A stretch of DNA of 64,000 bases, taken from positions 248,001 to 312,000 of the forward strand of contig NZ_ATAO01000206.1 of NCBI RefSeq assembly GCF_000455825.1, read 5' to 3'. This DNA is from Microbacterium maritypicum MF109 (GTDB taxonomy: Bacteria; Actinomycetota; Actinomycetes; Actinomycetales; Microbacteriaceae). The position numbers and the translations under genes are program-made. The notes beneath the pieces are model-generated. The model was not told the origin of the DNA. It searched no databases and was given only the letters and a program-made list of their open reading frames with translations. Position 1 is the stretch's first letter, and the number at the start of each line of letters is the position of its first letter. Shown piece by piece: positions 26,489 through 36,131 of the stretch.

Positions 26489-27666
26489 TACTTGGAGTCC
26501 TTCTGGCTTGCGATGACCAGGTCGCGGAACCTGTCGAAGAGGTAGTTGGCGTCGTGGGGGCCGGCCGCCGCCTCGGGGTGGTACTGCACCGAGAACGCCG
26601 GGATGTCGAGGGCGCGAAGCCCCTCGACGACGTTGTCGTTGAGGCCGACGTGGCTGACCTCGACCTTGCCGTAGCCGTTCGGGCTGTCGAAGGTGCCCTC
26701 GATCGGAGCCTCGACCGCGAAACCGTGGTTGTGCGCGGTGATCTCGACCTTGCCGGTCTGCTTGTCCAGCACCGGCTGGTTGATGCCGCGGTGACCGAAC
26801 GGCAGCTTGTAGGTGCCGAGGCCCAGCGCACGACCGAGGAGCTGGTTGCCGAAGCAGATCCCGAAGAACGGCAGCCCGTCATCGAGCACCGCACGCAGCA
26901 GCTCGACATGGTCGCCGGAGGCCGCGGGGTCTCCGGGGCCGTTCGAGTAGAAGACGGCGACCGGGTCGACCGCACGGATCTCGTCGATCGTCACGTCCTG
27001 CGGAAGGACGTGCACCTCGAAACCGCGGGCGGCGAGGTTGTCGATCGTCGCCTGCTTCACACCGAGGTCGAGCACGGCGAGGTTTCCGATCCGCTCCCCC
27101 ATCGCCGTCGTCACGGTGGCCACGTCGACCGAGACCTCGGCGGACAGGTTGCGCCCGGCCATCTCCGGTGCTTCGCGGACGATGCGCACCTGCTCCTCGG
27201 CATCGAGCGCCGCATCGGCACCGGAGAAGATCCCGCCGCGCATGGAGCCGGCCGACCGGATGTGGCGGGTGATCGATCGGGTGTCGATACCGCTGATCCC
27301 CACGACGCCGTCTTCGACGAGCACGTCGTCGAGCGAGGCGTTCGCGCGCCAGTTCGACACGACGCGGGAGGGGTCGCGCACGATGTAGCCGGCGACCCAG
27401 ATGCGACGTGATTCGGCGTCTTCGTCATTCATGCCCGTGTTGCCGATGTGCGGCGCCGTCTGCAGGACGATCTGGCCCGCGTAGGACGGATCGGTGATCG
27501 TCTCCTGGTATCCGGACATGCCGGTCGCGAAGACGACCTCGCCGAGGGTGCGGCCGCGGGCGCCGTAGGCGCGTCCGATGTGACGTGTGCCGTCTTCCAG
27601 GACGAGGACGGCGGGATCGGGAAGCGAGGCCGCGGGGGCCTGCCCGGAGGTTGTCGAGAGTGTCAT
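26488..27666 (-). CDS. carA: Carbamoyl-phosphate synthase small subunit
   Basis: The glutaminase subunit: it releases ammonia from glutamine and channels it to CarB. The 392-aa protein has an N-terminal CPSase domain (about 18-160) and a class I glutaminase domain. The nucleophile cysteine lies in FFGICFGNQ, a variant of GICLGHQ, and the His-Glu pair is in VQYHPEA. The ATG overlaps the upstream membrane protein stop by 4 nt, and the TAA overlaps the carB ATG by 1 nt. Confidence 0.97.
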   Translation of the reverse strand: MTLSTTSGQAPAASLPDPAVLVLEDGTRHIGRAYGARGRTLGEVVFATGMSGYQETITDPSYAGQIVLQTAPHIGNTGMNDEDAESRRIWVAGYIVRDPSRVVSNWRANASLDDVLVEDGVVGISGIDTRSITRHIRSAGSMRGGIFSGADAALDAEEQVRIVREAPEMAGRNLSAEVSVDVATVTTAMGERIGNLAVLDLGVKQATIDNLAARGFEVHVLPQDVTIDEIRAVDPVAVFYSNGPGDPAASGDHVELLRAVLDDGLPFFGICFGNQLLGRALGLGTYKLPFGHRGINQPVLDKQTGKVEITAHNHGFAVEAPIEGTFDSPNGYGKVEVSHVGLNDNVVEGLRALDIPAFSVQYHPEAAAGPHDANYLFDRFRDLVIASQKDSK

Positions 27667-28175
27667 GACTGTGCTCCTGTGTCGGGGGCGGCGGGGACGA
27701 GCCGCTGCAGGTCGGAGATGAGGTTCTGGGGATCGCCGGTGGCGAGGCGCAGGTAGCTGTCGACGATGGTGTCGTCGTCGATGTTCCAGGCGATGCGCAC
27801 GAGGCCGCCGGGCTCCACGACGCGGTCGATGGTGACCGTAGCGCGGTCGACGGCGACGAGCCGGTCGTTCGCGAGGAAGACCGTCGGGGTACCGTCGAGG
27901 CAGAGGGCGATGCCGCGATCCGTGAGCGCGAGCTCGCCGCGGGCCCGGTACGCGAGAGGTGACACCGCGAGACGCTCGAGCGGCTGCTCGTGCCGTGTCG
28001 TCGACACGTACAGCACCTCGTCGCGGCGGGCGACCTCCGCGTGCTCAGGCACACCCAGCGGGGCCGTGAACACGGAATCGCGGCGGACTCGTCGTCGCCA
28101 GGCGAGAAGCATCACCAGCAGCACCAGGAGCGCGACGGCGATCGTGATCGCGACGGCGAGGTCCCGAGCGCTCAT
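27663..28175 (-). CDS. Membrane-anchored small protein of the pyr operon (PH-like)
   Basis: A 170-aa protein with one N-terminal membrane helix (about residues 6-26) followed by Arg-rich residues RRRVRRD and a soluble beta-rich domain (about 40-160). Proteins of this form between pyrC and carA in actinobacteria carry a PH-like domain label; the function is unknown. The ATG at 28175 overlaps the pyrC stop and its own stop overlaps the carA start, so it is fully embedded in the operon. The longer open frame upstream is a shadow of pyrC. Confidence 0.75.
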   Translation of the reverse strand: MSARDLAVAITIAVALLVLLVMLLAWRRRVRRDSVFTAPLGVPEHAEVARRDEVLYVSTTRHEQPLERLAVSPLAYRARGELALTDRGIALCLDGTPTVFLANDRLVAVDRATVTIDRVVEPGGLVRIAWNIDDDTIVDSYLRLATGDPQNLISDLQRLVPAAPDTGAQS

Positions 28176-29476
28176 GCGCGGAGCTCCTCGACGACGCTGC
28201 CGCCGTCCACCGTGAGCACGCCGCCGTGGATCGTGTACTCCACTCGTCCGGGAAGCGCGCGGCCGAGGTACGGCGAGTTCACGCTCCGGCCGTGGAGGTC
28301 GGCCTCCGTGAAGACACCGTCGACCGCGGCGTCGTACAGTGTGAGCTGTGCCGGCTGTCCGACTTCGAGCGGCGTGCCGTGTCCGGAGAGACGTCCGATG
28401 CGAGCGGGCGCCGCGCTCATCACACGCGCGATGTCGGCCCAGTCGAGCAGGCCGGTCTGCACCATCGACTGGTGCACGACGCGCAGCGCGCTCTCGAGAC
28501 CCACCATGCCGTTCGCCGCTGCCTGCCACTCGCAGGCCTTGTGCTCGCTGGGATGCGGGGCATGATCGGTCGCGACGATGTCGATGGTTCCGTCGGCGAG
28601 ACCCTCGCGCACCGCGAGCACATCCTCTTCGCGACGCAGCGGAGGATTGACCTTGTAGCGCGCGTCGTACCCGCGCACGAGTTCGTCGGTCAGCAGGAGG
28701 TGGTGAGGGGTGACCTCGGCCGTTACGTCGATGCCGCGCTTCTTGGCCCAGCGGATGATGTCCACCGAGCCCGCGGTCGAGAGATGGCACACGTGCAGTC
28801 GCGAGCCGACGTGCTCGGCCAGCAGCACGTCGCGGGCGATGATCGACTCCTCGGCGACCGCGGGCCAGCCGGCGAGACCCAGCTCGGCCGACACCGTGCC
28901 CTCGTTCATCTGCGCGCCCTCCGTGAGGCGAGGGTCCTGCGCATGCTGGGCGATCACGCCGCCGAACGACTTCACGTATTCCAGCGCGCGACGCATGATG
29001 AGCGGGTCGAACACGCAGAAGCCGTCGTCGCTGAAGACACGGACCTGCGCGCGGGAGGTGGCCATCGCGCCCAGCTCGGCGAGCCGCTCGCCCTTCTGCC
29101 CGACGGTGACGGCGCCGATGGGCTGCACCGTGGCGTAGCCCGCCGCTTCACCGAGCGCGAGCTCCTGCTCCACGACACCAGCGGTGTCGGCGACCGGCGA
29201 GGTGTTGGGCATCGCGAAGACAGCGGTGAAACCGCCGGCCGCGGCGGCGCGCGTTCCGGTGAGGATCGTCTCGGACGCTTCGTAGCCGGGCTCGCGCAGA
29301 TGCGTGTGCAGGTCGACCAGTCCGGGCAGGGCGACGAGACCCGCTGCGTCGATGACCCGAGCACCCGAGCGCTGCAGTCCGCTCCCGATCTCGGCGATCC
29401 GGCCGTCCTCGATGATGATGTCGGCGCTCGCGGCACCGAGCAGTCGTGCACCGGTGATGACGAGGGTCTCGCTCAC
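28172..29476 (-). CDS. pyrC: Dihydroorotase
   Basis: Cyclises carbamoyl-aspartate to dihydroorotate. The 434-aa class I amidohydrolase has the metal ligands H57 and H59 in [10 protein letters not shown], further histidines in the barrel (for example LHVCHLST) and the catalytic aspartate in VATDHAPH. The GTG start overlaps the pyrB stop (GTGA). The coupling with pyrB agrees with sequential steps. Confidence 0.97.
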   Translation of the reverse strand: MSETLVITGARLLGAASADIIIEDGRIAEIGSGLQRSGARVIDAAGLVALPGLVDLHTHLREPGYEASETILTGTRAAAAGGFTAVFAMPNTSPVADTAGVVEQELALGEAAGYATVQPIGAVTVGQKGERLAELGAMATSRAQVRVFSDDGFCVFDPLIMRRALEYVKSFGGVIAQHAQDPRLTEGAQMNEGTVSAELGLAGWPAVAEESIIARDVLLAEHVGSRLHVCHLSTAGSVDIIRWAKKRGIDVTAEVTPHHLLLTDELVRGYDARYKVNPPLRREEDVLAVREGLADGTIDIVATDHAPHPSEHKACEWQAAANGMVGLESALRVVHQSMVQTGLLDWADIARVMSAAPARIGRLSGHGTPLEVGQPAQLTLYDAAVDGVFTEADLHGRSVNSPYLGRALPGRVEYTIHGGVLTVDGGSVVEELRA

Positions 29477-30438
29477 AGGTCTCCCCCTCGTTCGTCGTCT
29501 CGTTCTCCTGCCAACAGCAGGTACAGCACCGCCATGCGGACGGATACCCCGTTCGTGACCTGTTCCAGCACCGTCGAGCGGGGGGAATCGGCAGCTTCCG
29601 AGGAGATCTCCAGTCCCCGGTTCATGGGTCCGGGGTGCATGACAATGCTACCTGCCGGAAGACCGGCCACACGCCGTGCGTCCAGGCCCCAGCGTCGGGA
29701 ATACTCCCGCTCAGTCGGGAAATACGCCGCATTCATCCGTTCCAGCTGGATGCGCAGCATCATCACGGCGTCCGGCTCTTCCGCCAACGCCTCATCGAGG
29801 TCGTAGACGACCCGCACCGGCCAGAGCGACACGTTCTGCGGAACCAGCGTGGGCGGCGAGACGAGCGTGACATCGGCGCCGAGCGTGGTGAGCAGCCAGA
29901 CGTTGGAGCGCGCGACCCGAGAGTGCAGCACGTCACCGACGATCACCACGCGCAGACCGCTCAGGTCACGACCGCGACTGTCGGCGCCGAACCGGCGCTT
30001 GCGGATCGTGAAGGCGTCGAGCAGCGCCTGCGTCGGGTGCTCGTGGGTGCCGTCGCCGGCGTTCACGACACCGGCCGAGATCCAACCGCTGGTGGCGAGC
30101 GTCTGCGGCGCGCCGGAACCCGGGTGCCGGACCACGACCGCGTCAGCACCGATCGCCTCCAGGGTCTGCGCCGTGTCCTTCAGGCTCTCGCCCTTGGAGA
30201 CGCTGGATCCCTTCGCCGCGAAGTTGATCACATCGGCGGAGAGGCGTTTGGCGGCCGCCTCGAACGAGATGCGCGTGCGCGTCGAATCTTCGAAGAAGAG
30301 GTTCACGACGGTCTTGCCACGCAGCGTCGGAAGCTTCTTGACCTCACGCGACTGCGTGTCGGACATGTCTTCGGCGACGTCGAGGATGCGCAGGGCGGTG
30401 GCCCTGTCGAGGGTGCGGGTGTCGAGGAGGTGTCTCAT
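29473..30438 (-). CDS. pyrB: Aspartate carbamoyltransferase catalytic subunit
   Basis: Condenses carbamoyl phosphate with aspartate. The 321-aa subunit has the carbamoyl-phosphate motif [13 protein letters not shown], the [13 protein letters not shown] segment and the EHPTQALLD loop. No regulatory pyrI is present, as expected outside enterobacteria. ATGA overlap with pyrR fixes the start. Confidence 0.97.
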   Translation of the reverse strand: MRHLLDTRTLDRATALRILDVAEDMSDTQSREVKKLPTLRGKTVVNLFFEDSTRTRISFEAAAKRLSADVINFAAKGSSVSKGESLKDTAQTLEAIGADAVVVRHPGSGAPQTLATSGWISAGVVNAGDGTHEHPTQALLDAFTIRKRRFGADSRGRDLSGLRVVIVGDVLHSRVARSNVWLLTTLGADVTLVSPPTLVPQNVSLWPVRVVYDLDEALAEEPDAVMMLRIQLERMNAAYFPTEREYSRRWGLDARRVAGLPAGSIVMHPGPMNRGLEISSEAADSPRSTVLEQVTNGVSVRMAVLYLLLAGERDDERGGDL

Positions 30439-30965
30439 TCGCCGATCGTCACCTCCTCCGCACCGTCGTTCTCGAAGAGGCGCACGTTGACCCGCTCGGT
30501 GCGGGCGGAGGGGATGTTCTTGCCGACGAAATCGGGACGGATCGGGAGCTCACGGTGCCCGCGGTCGACGAGGATCGCGAGGCGCACGACCGAGGGGCGC
30601 CCGATCGACTGGATCGCGTCCAACGCTGCCCGGATGCTGCGACCGGAGAAGAGCACATCGTCGATGAGCACGACGGTCTTGCCGTCGATGCCGCCGACCG
30701 GGATCTCGGTGGGTTGCGGGGAGCGTGTCGGGTGCTGGGCGAGGTCGTCGCGGAAGAGCGTGACGTCGAGAGCGCCGACCGGGACGGACTGCTGCGCGAT
30801 CTCGCTGATCAGCAGCCCGAGGCGATGGGCGAGGGTCACACCGCGGGTCGGGATGCCCAGCAGGACCAGATTCTCGGCTCCTCGATTGGACTCGAGGATC
30901 TCGTGCGCGATACGGGTCAGCGCTCGTGAGATGTCGGCTTCGTGCAGCACGGTGCGCATGCTCAT
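30435..30965 (-). CDS. pyrR: PyrR bifunctional regulator / uracil phosphoribosyltransferase
   Basis: Binds pyr mRNA in response to UMP and also has UPRTase activity. The 176-aa protein has the PRPP-binding loop [18 protein letters not shown] and the LLGIPTRGV phosphate loop of the family. The ATG at 30965 is chosen for the GGGAG 8 nt upstream. A PyrR-type binding loop lies directly before this ribosome site, so the gene probably controls its own translation and that of the coupled pyrBC-carAB-pyrF genes. Confidence 0.94.
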   Translation of the reverse strand: MSMRTVLHEADISRALTRIAHEILESNRGAENLVLLGIPTRGVTLAHRLGLLISEIAQQSVPVGALDVTLFRDDLAQHPTRSPQPTEIPVGGIDGKTVVLIDDVLFSGRSIRAALDAIQSIGRPSVVRLAILVDRGHRELPIRPDFVGKNIPSARTERVNVRLFENDGAEEVTIGE

Positions 30966-30981
30966 CGGCCGCTCCCTTCTC

Positions 30982-30995
30982 CGCCTCACAGGACG
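30982..30995 (-). promoter_or_regulatory. PyrR RNA-binding loop in the pyrR leader
   Basis: On the transcribed strand the 14 nt read CGTCCTGTGAGGCG. Its inner 12 nt fit the known PyrR target RUCCNGNGAGGY. Flanking C and G bases extend the stem. The site ends about 7 nt before the GGGAG ribosome site, which fits translational repression by PyrR as known for Mycobacterium smegmatis. No attenuator with a T-tract is visible. Confidence 0.65.
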
Positions 30996-31019
30996 GTGTT
31001 AAAGGTTGCTTGTGATGTC

Positions 31020-31025
31020 AGTCTA
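31020..31025 (-). promoter_or_regulatory. Candidate -10 element of the pyr operon
   Basis: TAGACT, 54 nt upstream of the pyrR ATG. Initiation about 7 nt downstream would give a leader of roughly 47 nt with the PyrR loop near its 5' end. No good -35. Confidence 0.4.
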
Positions 31026-31049
31026 TCGGAGCGCGGGGACTCCGGCGGA

Positions 31050-32627
31050 TCAGCTGGCCTCCTGCAGCACGGGGTCGGTGACCTCATCGATCTTGGAGGA
31101 ACGGATCGGGTGACCGGCGGTCGACAGACAGCGCCCCGTCTTCAGGTCCCACTTCCAGTCGTGCATGCTGCACGTGAGGATGCCGTCTTCGTCGACCGTG
31201 CCCGTGCGGGTGAGGTCGGCACGCAGGTGCGGGCACCGGCGCTGCACGACCCAGTCGCCGATCTCGGCATCCTCGGTCTGGTCGGTCTGCTCCTGGTACC
31301 AGTTCTCGACGTACTCGATCCGATCCACGGAGAGGCACTTGAGGAACGTGGTGAGGAACTCGTTGAACTTGCCGCTGCGCCCCACGGAGAACTGCATCGA
31401 GAGGAAGATCGAGTTCGACCAGTCGATCTCGTGATCGACGATGTTCGTCGAGACCAGGTCTGCGGGGATGGTGTACCAGTAGATGCACTCCTCCCCGGCG
31501 TACTCCCGGACCTTCGCGCGGGGGAAGTCGACCACCATGTCGAGCTCGCCGATGCGGAAGCGCACGCACCCGCCGACGCCGAGTCGGATCGTGCGGGACT
31601 TCTTCAGCAGCGGCTCCCACCAGTTCTTGATCGCCTCGAGCATCTCGGCGGGCGGGATGATCGCGGCACGAGAAGCCTCCTCGTCGCGGATCTCCTGCTG
31701 TCGACTCGCCCGCTGCTCCTCGAGGTAGTCCCACTTCTCGTCGAAGATGTGGGAGATCTCGGCCTCGGTGTAGAGCGTCTGCTCGCTCGTGACGGATCCG
31801 TCCTCGACCGTGACGACCGTGCCGGGGATGAAGAGCTGCCCGTCGTACTGCGGCGCCAGCTCCTTCATGTGCGCGAGGAACTGCTTCTGGTCGGTGAAGA
31901 TCGACTCGCCGTTCTTACCGAGGCCGTTGAAGTCGAACAGGTCGTCACGCAGGAACATGGGCGGGCCCGCCATCGGGAAGACGTGCGGAGCGTCGACCTT
32001 CTCGATGTAGTACATGGCGCGCTTGTTCTGCGCTTCGCGCTTGAGACGGGCGAAGTTCTGCTTGGCATCGAGAGGCAGGTCGTAGACCATGGGCCACCAG
32101 ATCGCGCCGGACACCTGAGTGAAGTACGCGTCGGGCTTGCCGAAATCGAGCAGCTTCTCGAGATCGAGCGGGTGGGAGTCGTTCTGGTTCAGCATCGAGC
32201 CGGTGCCGTCGTCGACGCTCAGCGAGGAGTCGCCGATCGGACCGTCGCTGGGGGCTCGCAGCGGCGTGATCATCATCTTGAGCTCGCCGCGCTGGATCAC
32301 CTGCCCGGCCGGGGCGTACGTGATGTTCGTGTAGCCGAGTGCCCGGATGTCCTTCTCGAGGTCATCGGTCGGGTACTCCGGAAGCAGCACCTCGATGTCC
32401 TTGCGGATGTAGCGTTCGAGGAGCCGCGGGTCGAAGTGGTCGCGGTGCCGGTGCGAGATCCAGAGGAAATCGGCTTCACGCCCGAAACGCTCCCAGTCCA
32501 GGCCTCGGTTGTCGGGGAACGGGAACCAGGATCCGTAGAACGAGGGTCCGAGGACCGGGTCGCAGATGATGTTCCCGCCGACCGTCTCGATGAACATCCC
32601 GGCGTGGCCGAGTCCCGTGATCCGCAT
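31050..32627 (-). CDS. Metallo-beta-lactamase fold protein with C-terminal Rieske domain
   Basis: A 525-aa cytosolic protein, start supported by GGGAGGAA before the ATG. Residues 1-250 form a UlaG/CMAH-like metallo-beta-lactamase fold with the metal motif SHRHRDHFD (H59, H61, D63, H64). The middle (about 330-450) is a helical and beta domain with YWYTIPADLVSTNIVDHEIDW nearby. A Rieske [2Fe-2S] centre follows: C465-x-H467 and C486-x2-H489. CMP-Neu5Ac hydroxylase combines the same two domains but with Rieske first. This suggests a redox-linked hydroxylase or oxygenase, though the substrate is unknown and no reductase is adjacent. It sits alone between pyrR and a SNF2 gene. Confidence 0.8.
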   Translation of the reverse strand: MRITGLGHAGMFIETVGGNIICDPVLGPSFYGSWFPFPDNRGLDWERFGREADFLWISHRHRDHFDPRLLERYIRKDIEVLLPEYPTDDLEKDIRALGYTNITYAPAGQVIQRGELKMMITPLRAPSDGPIGDSSLSVDDGTGSMLNQNDSHPLDLEKLLDFGKPDAYFTQVSGAIWWPMVYDLPLDAKQNFARLKREAQNKRAMYYIEKVDAPHVFPMAGPPMFLRDDLFDFNGLGKNGESIFTDQKQFLAHMKELAPQYDGQLFIPGTVVTVEDGSVTSEQTLYTEAEISHIFDEKWDYLEEQRASRQQEIRDEEASRAAIIPPAEMLEAIKNWWEPLLKKSRTIRLGVGGCVRFRIGELDMVVDFPRAKVREYAGEECIYWYTIPADLVSTNIVDHEIDWSNSIFLSMQFSVGRSGKFNEFLTTFLKCLSVDRIEYVENWYQEQTDQTEDAEIGDWVVQRRCPHLRADLTRTGTVDEDGILTCSMHDWKWDLKTGRCLSTAGHPIRSSKIDEVTDPVLQEAS

Positions 32628-32655
32628 TGCATTCCTCCCGAAAGTGAACCGTTCG

Positions 32656-32661
32656 ATTGTA
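32656..32661 (-). promoter_or_regulatory. Candidate -10 element of the MBL-Rieske gene
   Basis: TACAAT, one mismatch from consensus, lies 28 nt before the ATG, giving a leader of about 22 nt with a clear ribosome site. No good -35. Confidence 0.45.
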
Positions 32662-32678
32662 CCGACGGCTCCCTGAAC

Positions 32679-32694
32679 GCCCGGTCGACCGGGC
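32679..32694 (-). repeat. 16-bp perfect palindrome upstream of the MBL-Rieske promoter
   Basis: GCCCGGTCGACCGGGC is perfectly self-complementary. It lies 15 nt after the SNF2 stop and about 18 nt upstream of the candidate -10, where a -35 would be. It could be an operator for the MBL-Rieske gene or the core of a SNF2 terminator; the strand is not meaningful for the palindrome itself. Confidence 0.45.
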
Positions 32695-32708
32695 CGTGAG
32701 TATTCCGG

Positions 32709-35669
32709 TCAGCCCTCGAACAGCCCGCGGATGTCGTCGGCGGAGAGCGATTGCGCGAACAGCGCCTCGTCGTCGAGCACGGCGGTGAACAGCCGGGCCT
32801 TGCGGCGTTGCAGGTCGAGCACCTTCTCCTCGATCGTGCCGGTGGAGATCATGCGATACACGAACACCTGGCTGTCCTGACCGATGCGGTGTGTGCGATC
32901 GACGGCCTGCGCCTCGGCTGCGGGGTTCCACCACGGATCGAGCAGGAAGACGTAATCGGCCTCGGTCAACGTGAGGCCGAAGCCGCCGGCCTTCAGACTG
33001 ATGAGGAACACCGGCTGCTCCCCCGAGGTGAAGCTCTCGACGACCTTCTGCCGGTGACGTGTCGACCCGTCGAGATGCGCATAAGGAATGCCGGCGGCAT
33101 CGAGGCGCGCCGCGGCCAGATCGAGGAACGAGGTGAACTGGCTGAACACGAGCGCCCGATGGCCCTCCGCCTGGAGCTCGATCACCCGCTCGATCAGCAC
33201 GTCGAGCTTGCGCGAACCGATCTTCGCATCTTCGGGGTCGATGAGCCCGGGGGCCAGGCTGAGCATGCGCATCAGTGTGAGCGAGCGGAAGACGATGAAG
33301 CGGTTGCGATCGAGGTCTTCCAGCAGTCCGAGAACCTTCTGCCGTTCGCGCTGCAGGACCACGTCGTAGAGCGCGCGATGAGACGAGCTGAGCTCGACCT
33401 CGAGGATCTGCTCCTGCTTCGCCGGGAGGTCGGGGGCCACGAGCTCCTTCGTCCGTCGCAGCAGCAGGGGCCGGATGCGCCGCCGCAGCTGCTCGAGGCG
33501 TCGCTGCCGATAGGCGCCGCCCTCCTCGTTCTCCGGGGCCTTTCCCTGCTCGATCGGCTGGATGTAGTGTTCGCGGAACTTCCGCGCAGAGGCGAACAGG
33601 CCGGGAGCGGTGAGCTTCAGCAGCGCCCACAGCTCGCTGAGGCTGTTCTCCATCGGGGTGCCGGTGACCGCGAACGTCACGTCCGCACGGAACGAGGCCA
33701 CAGCACGATGCAGCTTGGTCGCCGGGTTCTTCACGAACTGCGCCTCGTCGAGGATGAGTCCCGCCCACTCGACACGGGCGTACTCGGCCTCGTCAAGACG
33801 GGCGACCGCGTAGGTCGTGATGACGAGATCGGCGTCACCGATGCTGTCATCGAGCGAGCGACCCTGTGTGCTCCCCCGGAGCAGCACCCGGAGCGCAGGC
33901 GCGAAGCGCTCGGCCTCGCTCCGCCAGGTGGCGAGCACCGACGTCGGGACGACCACGAGGAACGGCCGCTGCTCCCCCGTCTCTCGGGCATGCGCGATGA
34001 GAGCCAGGAGCTGGAGCGTCTTTCCGAGCCCCATGTCGTCGGCGAGGATACCGCCCAGACGATGACTCCACAGGAAGGCGAGCCAGTCCAGGCCCTCCTT
34101 CTGGTACGGCCGGAGCGCGGCGGTGATGCCCGACGGCATCGACACCGCAGGCACGGAGGTGGCTGTGCGCAGGCCGTCGGCGGTCGCGCGCCACGTGACC
34201 GCGGGAACCGCCTCATCAGCGAGATCCTCGAACTCCTCCCAGAGATCGGTCTGGTAGCGGCTGATCCGCGGGCCGGTCTCCCATTCTTCGAGCTCGCCGG
34301 ACTCGTCGATCAGCTCCCGGAGACGATCGAGCGCTCGATGGTTTAGGGAGAAGTAGCTGCCATCCACGAGGAGGAGCTTCTTGCGGCCCTTGCTGAGCGC
34401 CGTGAACAGCGGTTCGAACGGGATGGTGCGCCCGTCGATCTTTACCAGGACTCCCAGGTCGAACCAGTCGGGGTCGCTGCTCTCGACGGTGGATACGGTG
34501 ATCTGCGGCTCGCCCGTGAGCTCGTGATAGCTCTTGCGACGACCGGATACGGAGACCATGACGCCCTCTGCCTCGAGCGCCGGCACCATGCGAGTGACGA
34601 ACTCGGCGGCGGCGACGTCGTGGAAGGAACCCGCCGAAGTGAGTTCTTCGCCCAGCTGCTCCATCCAGACGGCCTGGAGCGCGTCTCGGAGCATCTCCTC
34701 CGCGACCGCGTCGCGCACGGCGTCTCCTCCGGGAGCGAACGGGACGCGCCCGAACCCGCGATAGTCCCATTCGAACGTGTACTTCACCGTGTCGCCGCGC
34801 AGGAACGACAGTTCGAGCACCGGTCGGGGTGCGGGCAGCACCGGCAGCTCGACGCGACCGACCGGACGCACCTCGACCCGCCGGGCAAGCAGCGGGTAGG
34901 CGTCACGGAAGAACGCGGCTTCGTCACGCGCGGGCACCTCGAGCCCCGTCCTTGCGGCGAGCAGTGCGTGCACCGGCTCGGCGATCGGCGCCTCGGCGAG
35001 CGTCACGCGCAGCTTCGTGCCGTGTTGAGCGACCTCGTAGAGCCCTCTGTGCCCGATCGTCTGCACGTCGGCGGGGTCTGCATCGCGGCCGTCGATCGTG
35101 ATGTCAGGGCGCACGAGGAGTCCGCCCGCGTCGTCACGGCCGACCGTCGCGCCGATCGTGGCGCGATCAGCGAGAACGACGGTCGTGCTCTTCTGCGTGG
35201 CGATCAGCGGGACGTCGACGTCGGCCGCCGCGCGCAGATGCCCCCACAGCAGGCCGGACTCGATCAGATCGGCGACCAGCCAGTCGCCCGCCGTGCCGGA
35301 CAGCAGCGTGTCGCGCGCGATGCTGAGCAGATCGGCGAACCATCGGGAGCGGTCGCGTCCGTACTGCGTCGGGGAACGTCTCACCGCGTCCCAGGTTGCC
35401 GCACCCTGCACCCAGGCACCGGTCGCCGCGCTCTTCTCGAGCGGACGGATGCCGAGCAGGATCTCCCCCGTGCGCTTGGCGACGTCGCGCGCAGTAGCGG
35501 TCCGCTGCGGGCGGGAGGCCCAGGGGTTCGCTCCGCGACCGTCGCGCACGCGGAGCTCGACCCCGAGCGCGAGCTGCGTCACCGCATCTTCGCGCGGCGC
35601 TCCGAGGATCGAACGCCAGTCTGCGGATGACGCGCCATCGGGACGGGACGGGTCGTTCGGCAGGGGCAT
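32709..35669 (-). CDS. SNF2-family DEAD/DEAH-box helicase
   Basis: A 986-aa Swi2/Snf2 ATPase. Residues 1-500 are a poorly conserved N-terminal region of the bacterial SNF2-associated type. The ATPase core begins near residue 515 with LRPYQKEGLDWLAFLW, has Walker A ADDMGLGKT (about 540), the box LILDEAQFVKN (about 638), VTGTPMENSLSELW, and the C-terminal helicase half with VFSQFTSFLD, FLISLKAGGFGLTLTEAD and DRTHRIGQ. No SWIM zinc finger is in this protein. Such proteins move along duplex DNA and are linked to repair or defence, but the role here is unknown. It sits between nusB and the MBL-Rieske gene, where many relatives have pyrR next to nusB. Confidence 0.88.
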   Translation of the reverse strand: MPLPNDPSRPDGASSADWRSILGAPREDAVTQLALGVELRVRDGRGANPWASRPQRTATARDVAKRTGEILLGIRPLEKSAATGAWVQGAATWDAVRRSPTQYGRDRSRWFADLLSIARDTLLSGTAGDWLVADLIESGLLWGHLRAAADVDVPLIATQKSTTVVLADRATIGATVGRDDAGGLLVRPDITIDGRDADPADVQTIGHRGLYEVAQHGTKLRVTLAEAPIAEPVHALLAARTGLEVPARDEAAFFRDAYPLLARRVEVRPVGRVELPVLPAPRPVLELSFLRGDTVKYTFEWDYRGFGRVPFAPGGDAVRDAVAEEMLRDALQAVWMEQLGEELTSAGSFHDVAAAEFVTRMVPALEAEGVMVSVSGRRKSYHELTGEPQITVSTVESSDPDWFDLGVLVKIDGRTIPFEPLFTALSKGRKKLLLVDGSYFSLNHRALDRLRELIDESGELEEWETGPRISRYQTDLWEEFEDLADEAVPAVTWRATADGLRTATSVPAVSMPSGITAALRPYQKEGLDWLAFLWSHRLGGILADDMGLGKTLQLLALIAHARETGEQRPFLVVVPTSVLATWRSEAERFAPALRVLLRGSTQGRSLDDSIGDADLVITTYAVARLDEAEYARVEWAGLILDEAQFVKNPATKLHRAVASFRADVTFAVTGTPMENSLSELWALLKLTAPGLFASARKFREHYIQPIEQGKAPENEEGGAYRQRRLEQLRRRIRPLLLRRTKELVAPDLPAKQEQILEVELSSSHRALYDVVLQRERQKVLGLLEDLDRNRFIVFRSLTLMRMLSLAPGLIDPEDAKIGSRKLDVLIERVIELQAEGHRALVFSQFTSFLDLAAARLDAAGIPYAHLDGSTRHRQKVVESFTSGEQPVFLISLKAGGFGLTLTEADYVFLLDPWWNPAAEAQAVDRTHRIGQDSQVFVYRMISTGTIEEKVLDLQRRKARLFTAVLDDEALFAQSLSADDIRGLFEG

Positions 35670-35717
35670 GCCCCCATCCTCTCCGACACCGCCGACAGTG
35701 CCTCCCCGTCGGACGGA

Positions 35718-36128
35718 TCAGGCGGCGCGGGCGACTCGCGCGAGGACGCCGTGCACGAAGGCGCCGGAGTCATCGGTCGAGAACTCCTTGGCGAGTTCCA
35801 CGGCCTCATCGATCGCGACAGCCGTCGGAACGTCGTCGTTGTAGAGGATCTCCCACACGCCGATCCGGAGCAGCGCGCGGTCGACCGCGGGCATCCGCTC
35901 CAGCTTCCAGTCGCGGCTGTGCGTCGTGATCTGCTCGTCGATCTCATCGCGCGAGTCGATGATGCCGTCGACGATCTCGCGGGCGTAGAGCCAGGACGCC
36001 TCGCGGGCGGGCTCGCTCGCGGCGCGCTTCGCCTCGGCGGCCAGCGTGACCGCGAGGTCGTCCCCGCGCACATCGGCGGAGAACAGGATGTCGAGAGCGC
36101 GCTTGCGCGCCTTCGTCCGGGCGCTCAC
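35718..36128 (-). CDS. nusB: Transcription antitermination factor NusB
   Basis: With NusE it binds boxA RNA to prevent premature termination in rRNA operons. The 136-aa all-helical protein starts ARTKARKRALDILFSADVRG and ends with the conserved VHGVLARVA. The GTG start is 3 nt after the efp stop. It is second in the efp-nusB pair, a common actinobacterial arrangement. Confidence 0.95.
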   Translation of the reverse strand: MSARTKARKRALDILFSADVRGDDLAVTLAAEAKRAASEPAREASWLYAREIVDGIIDSRDEIDEQITTHSRDWKLERMPAVDRALLRIGVWEILYNDDVPTAVAIDEAVELAKEFSTDDSGAFVHGVLARVARAA

Positions 36129-36131
36129 GCC

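Noticed and set aside
22949..26545. 1198-codon open frame on the plus strand
   Set aside because: Antisense to carB, with the typical shadow composition. carB is unambiguous.
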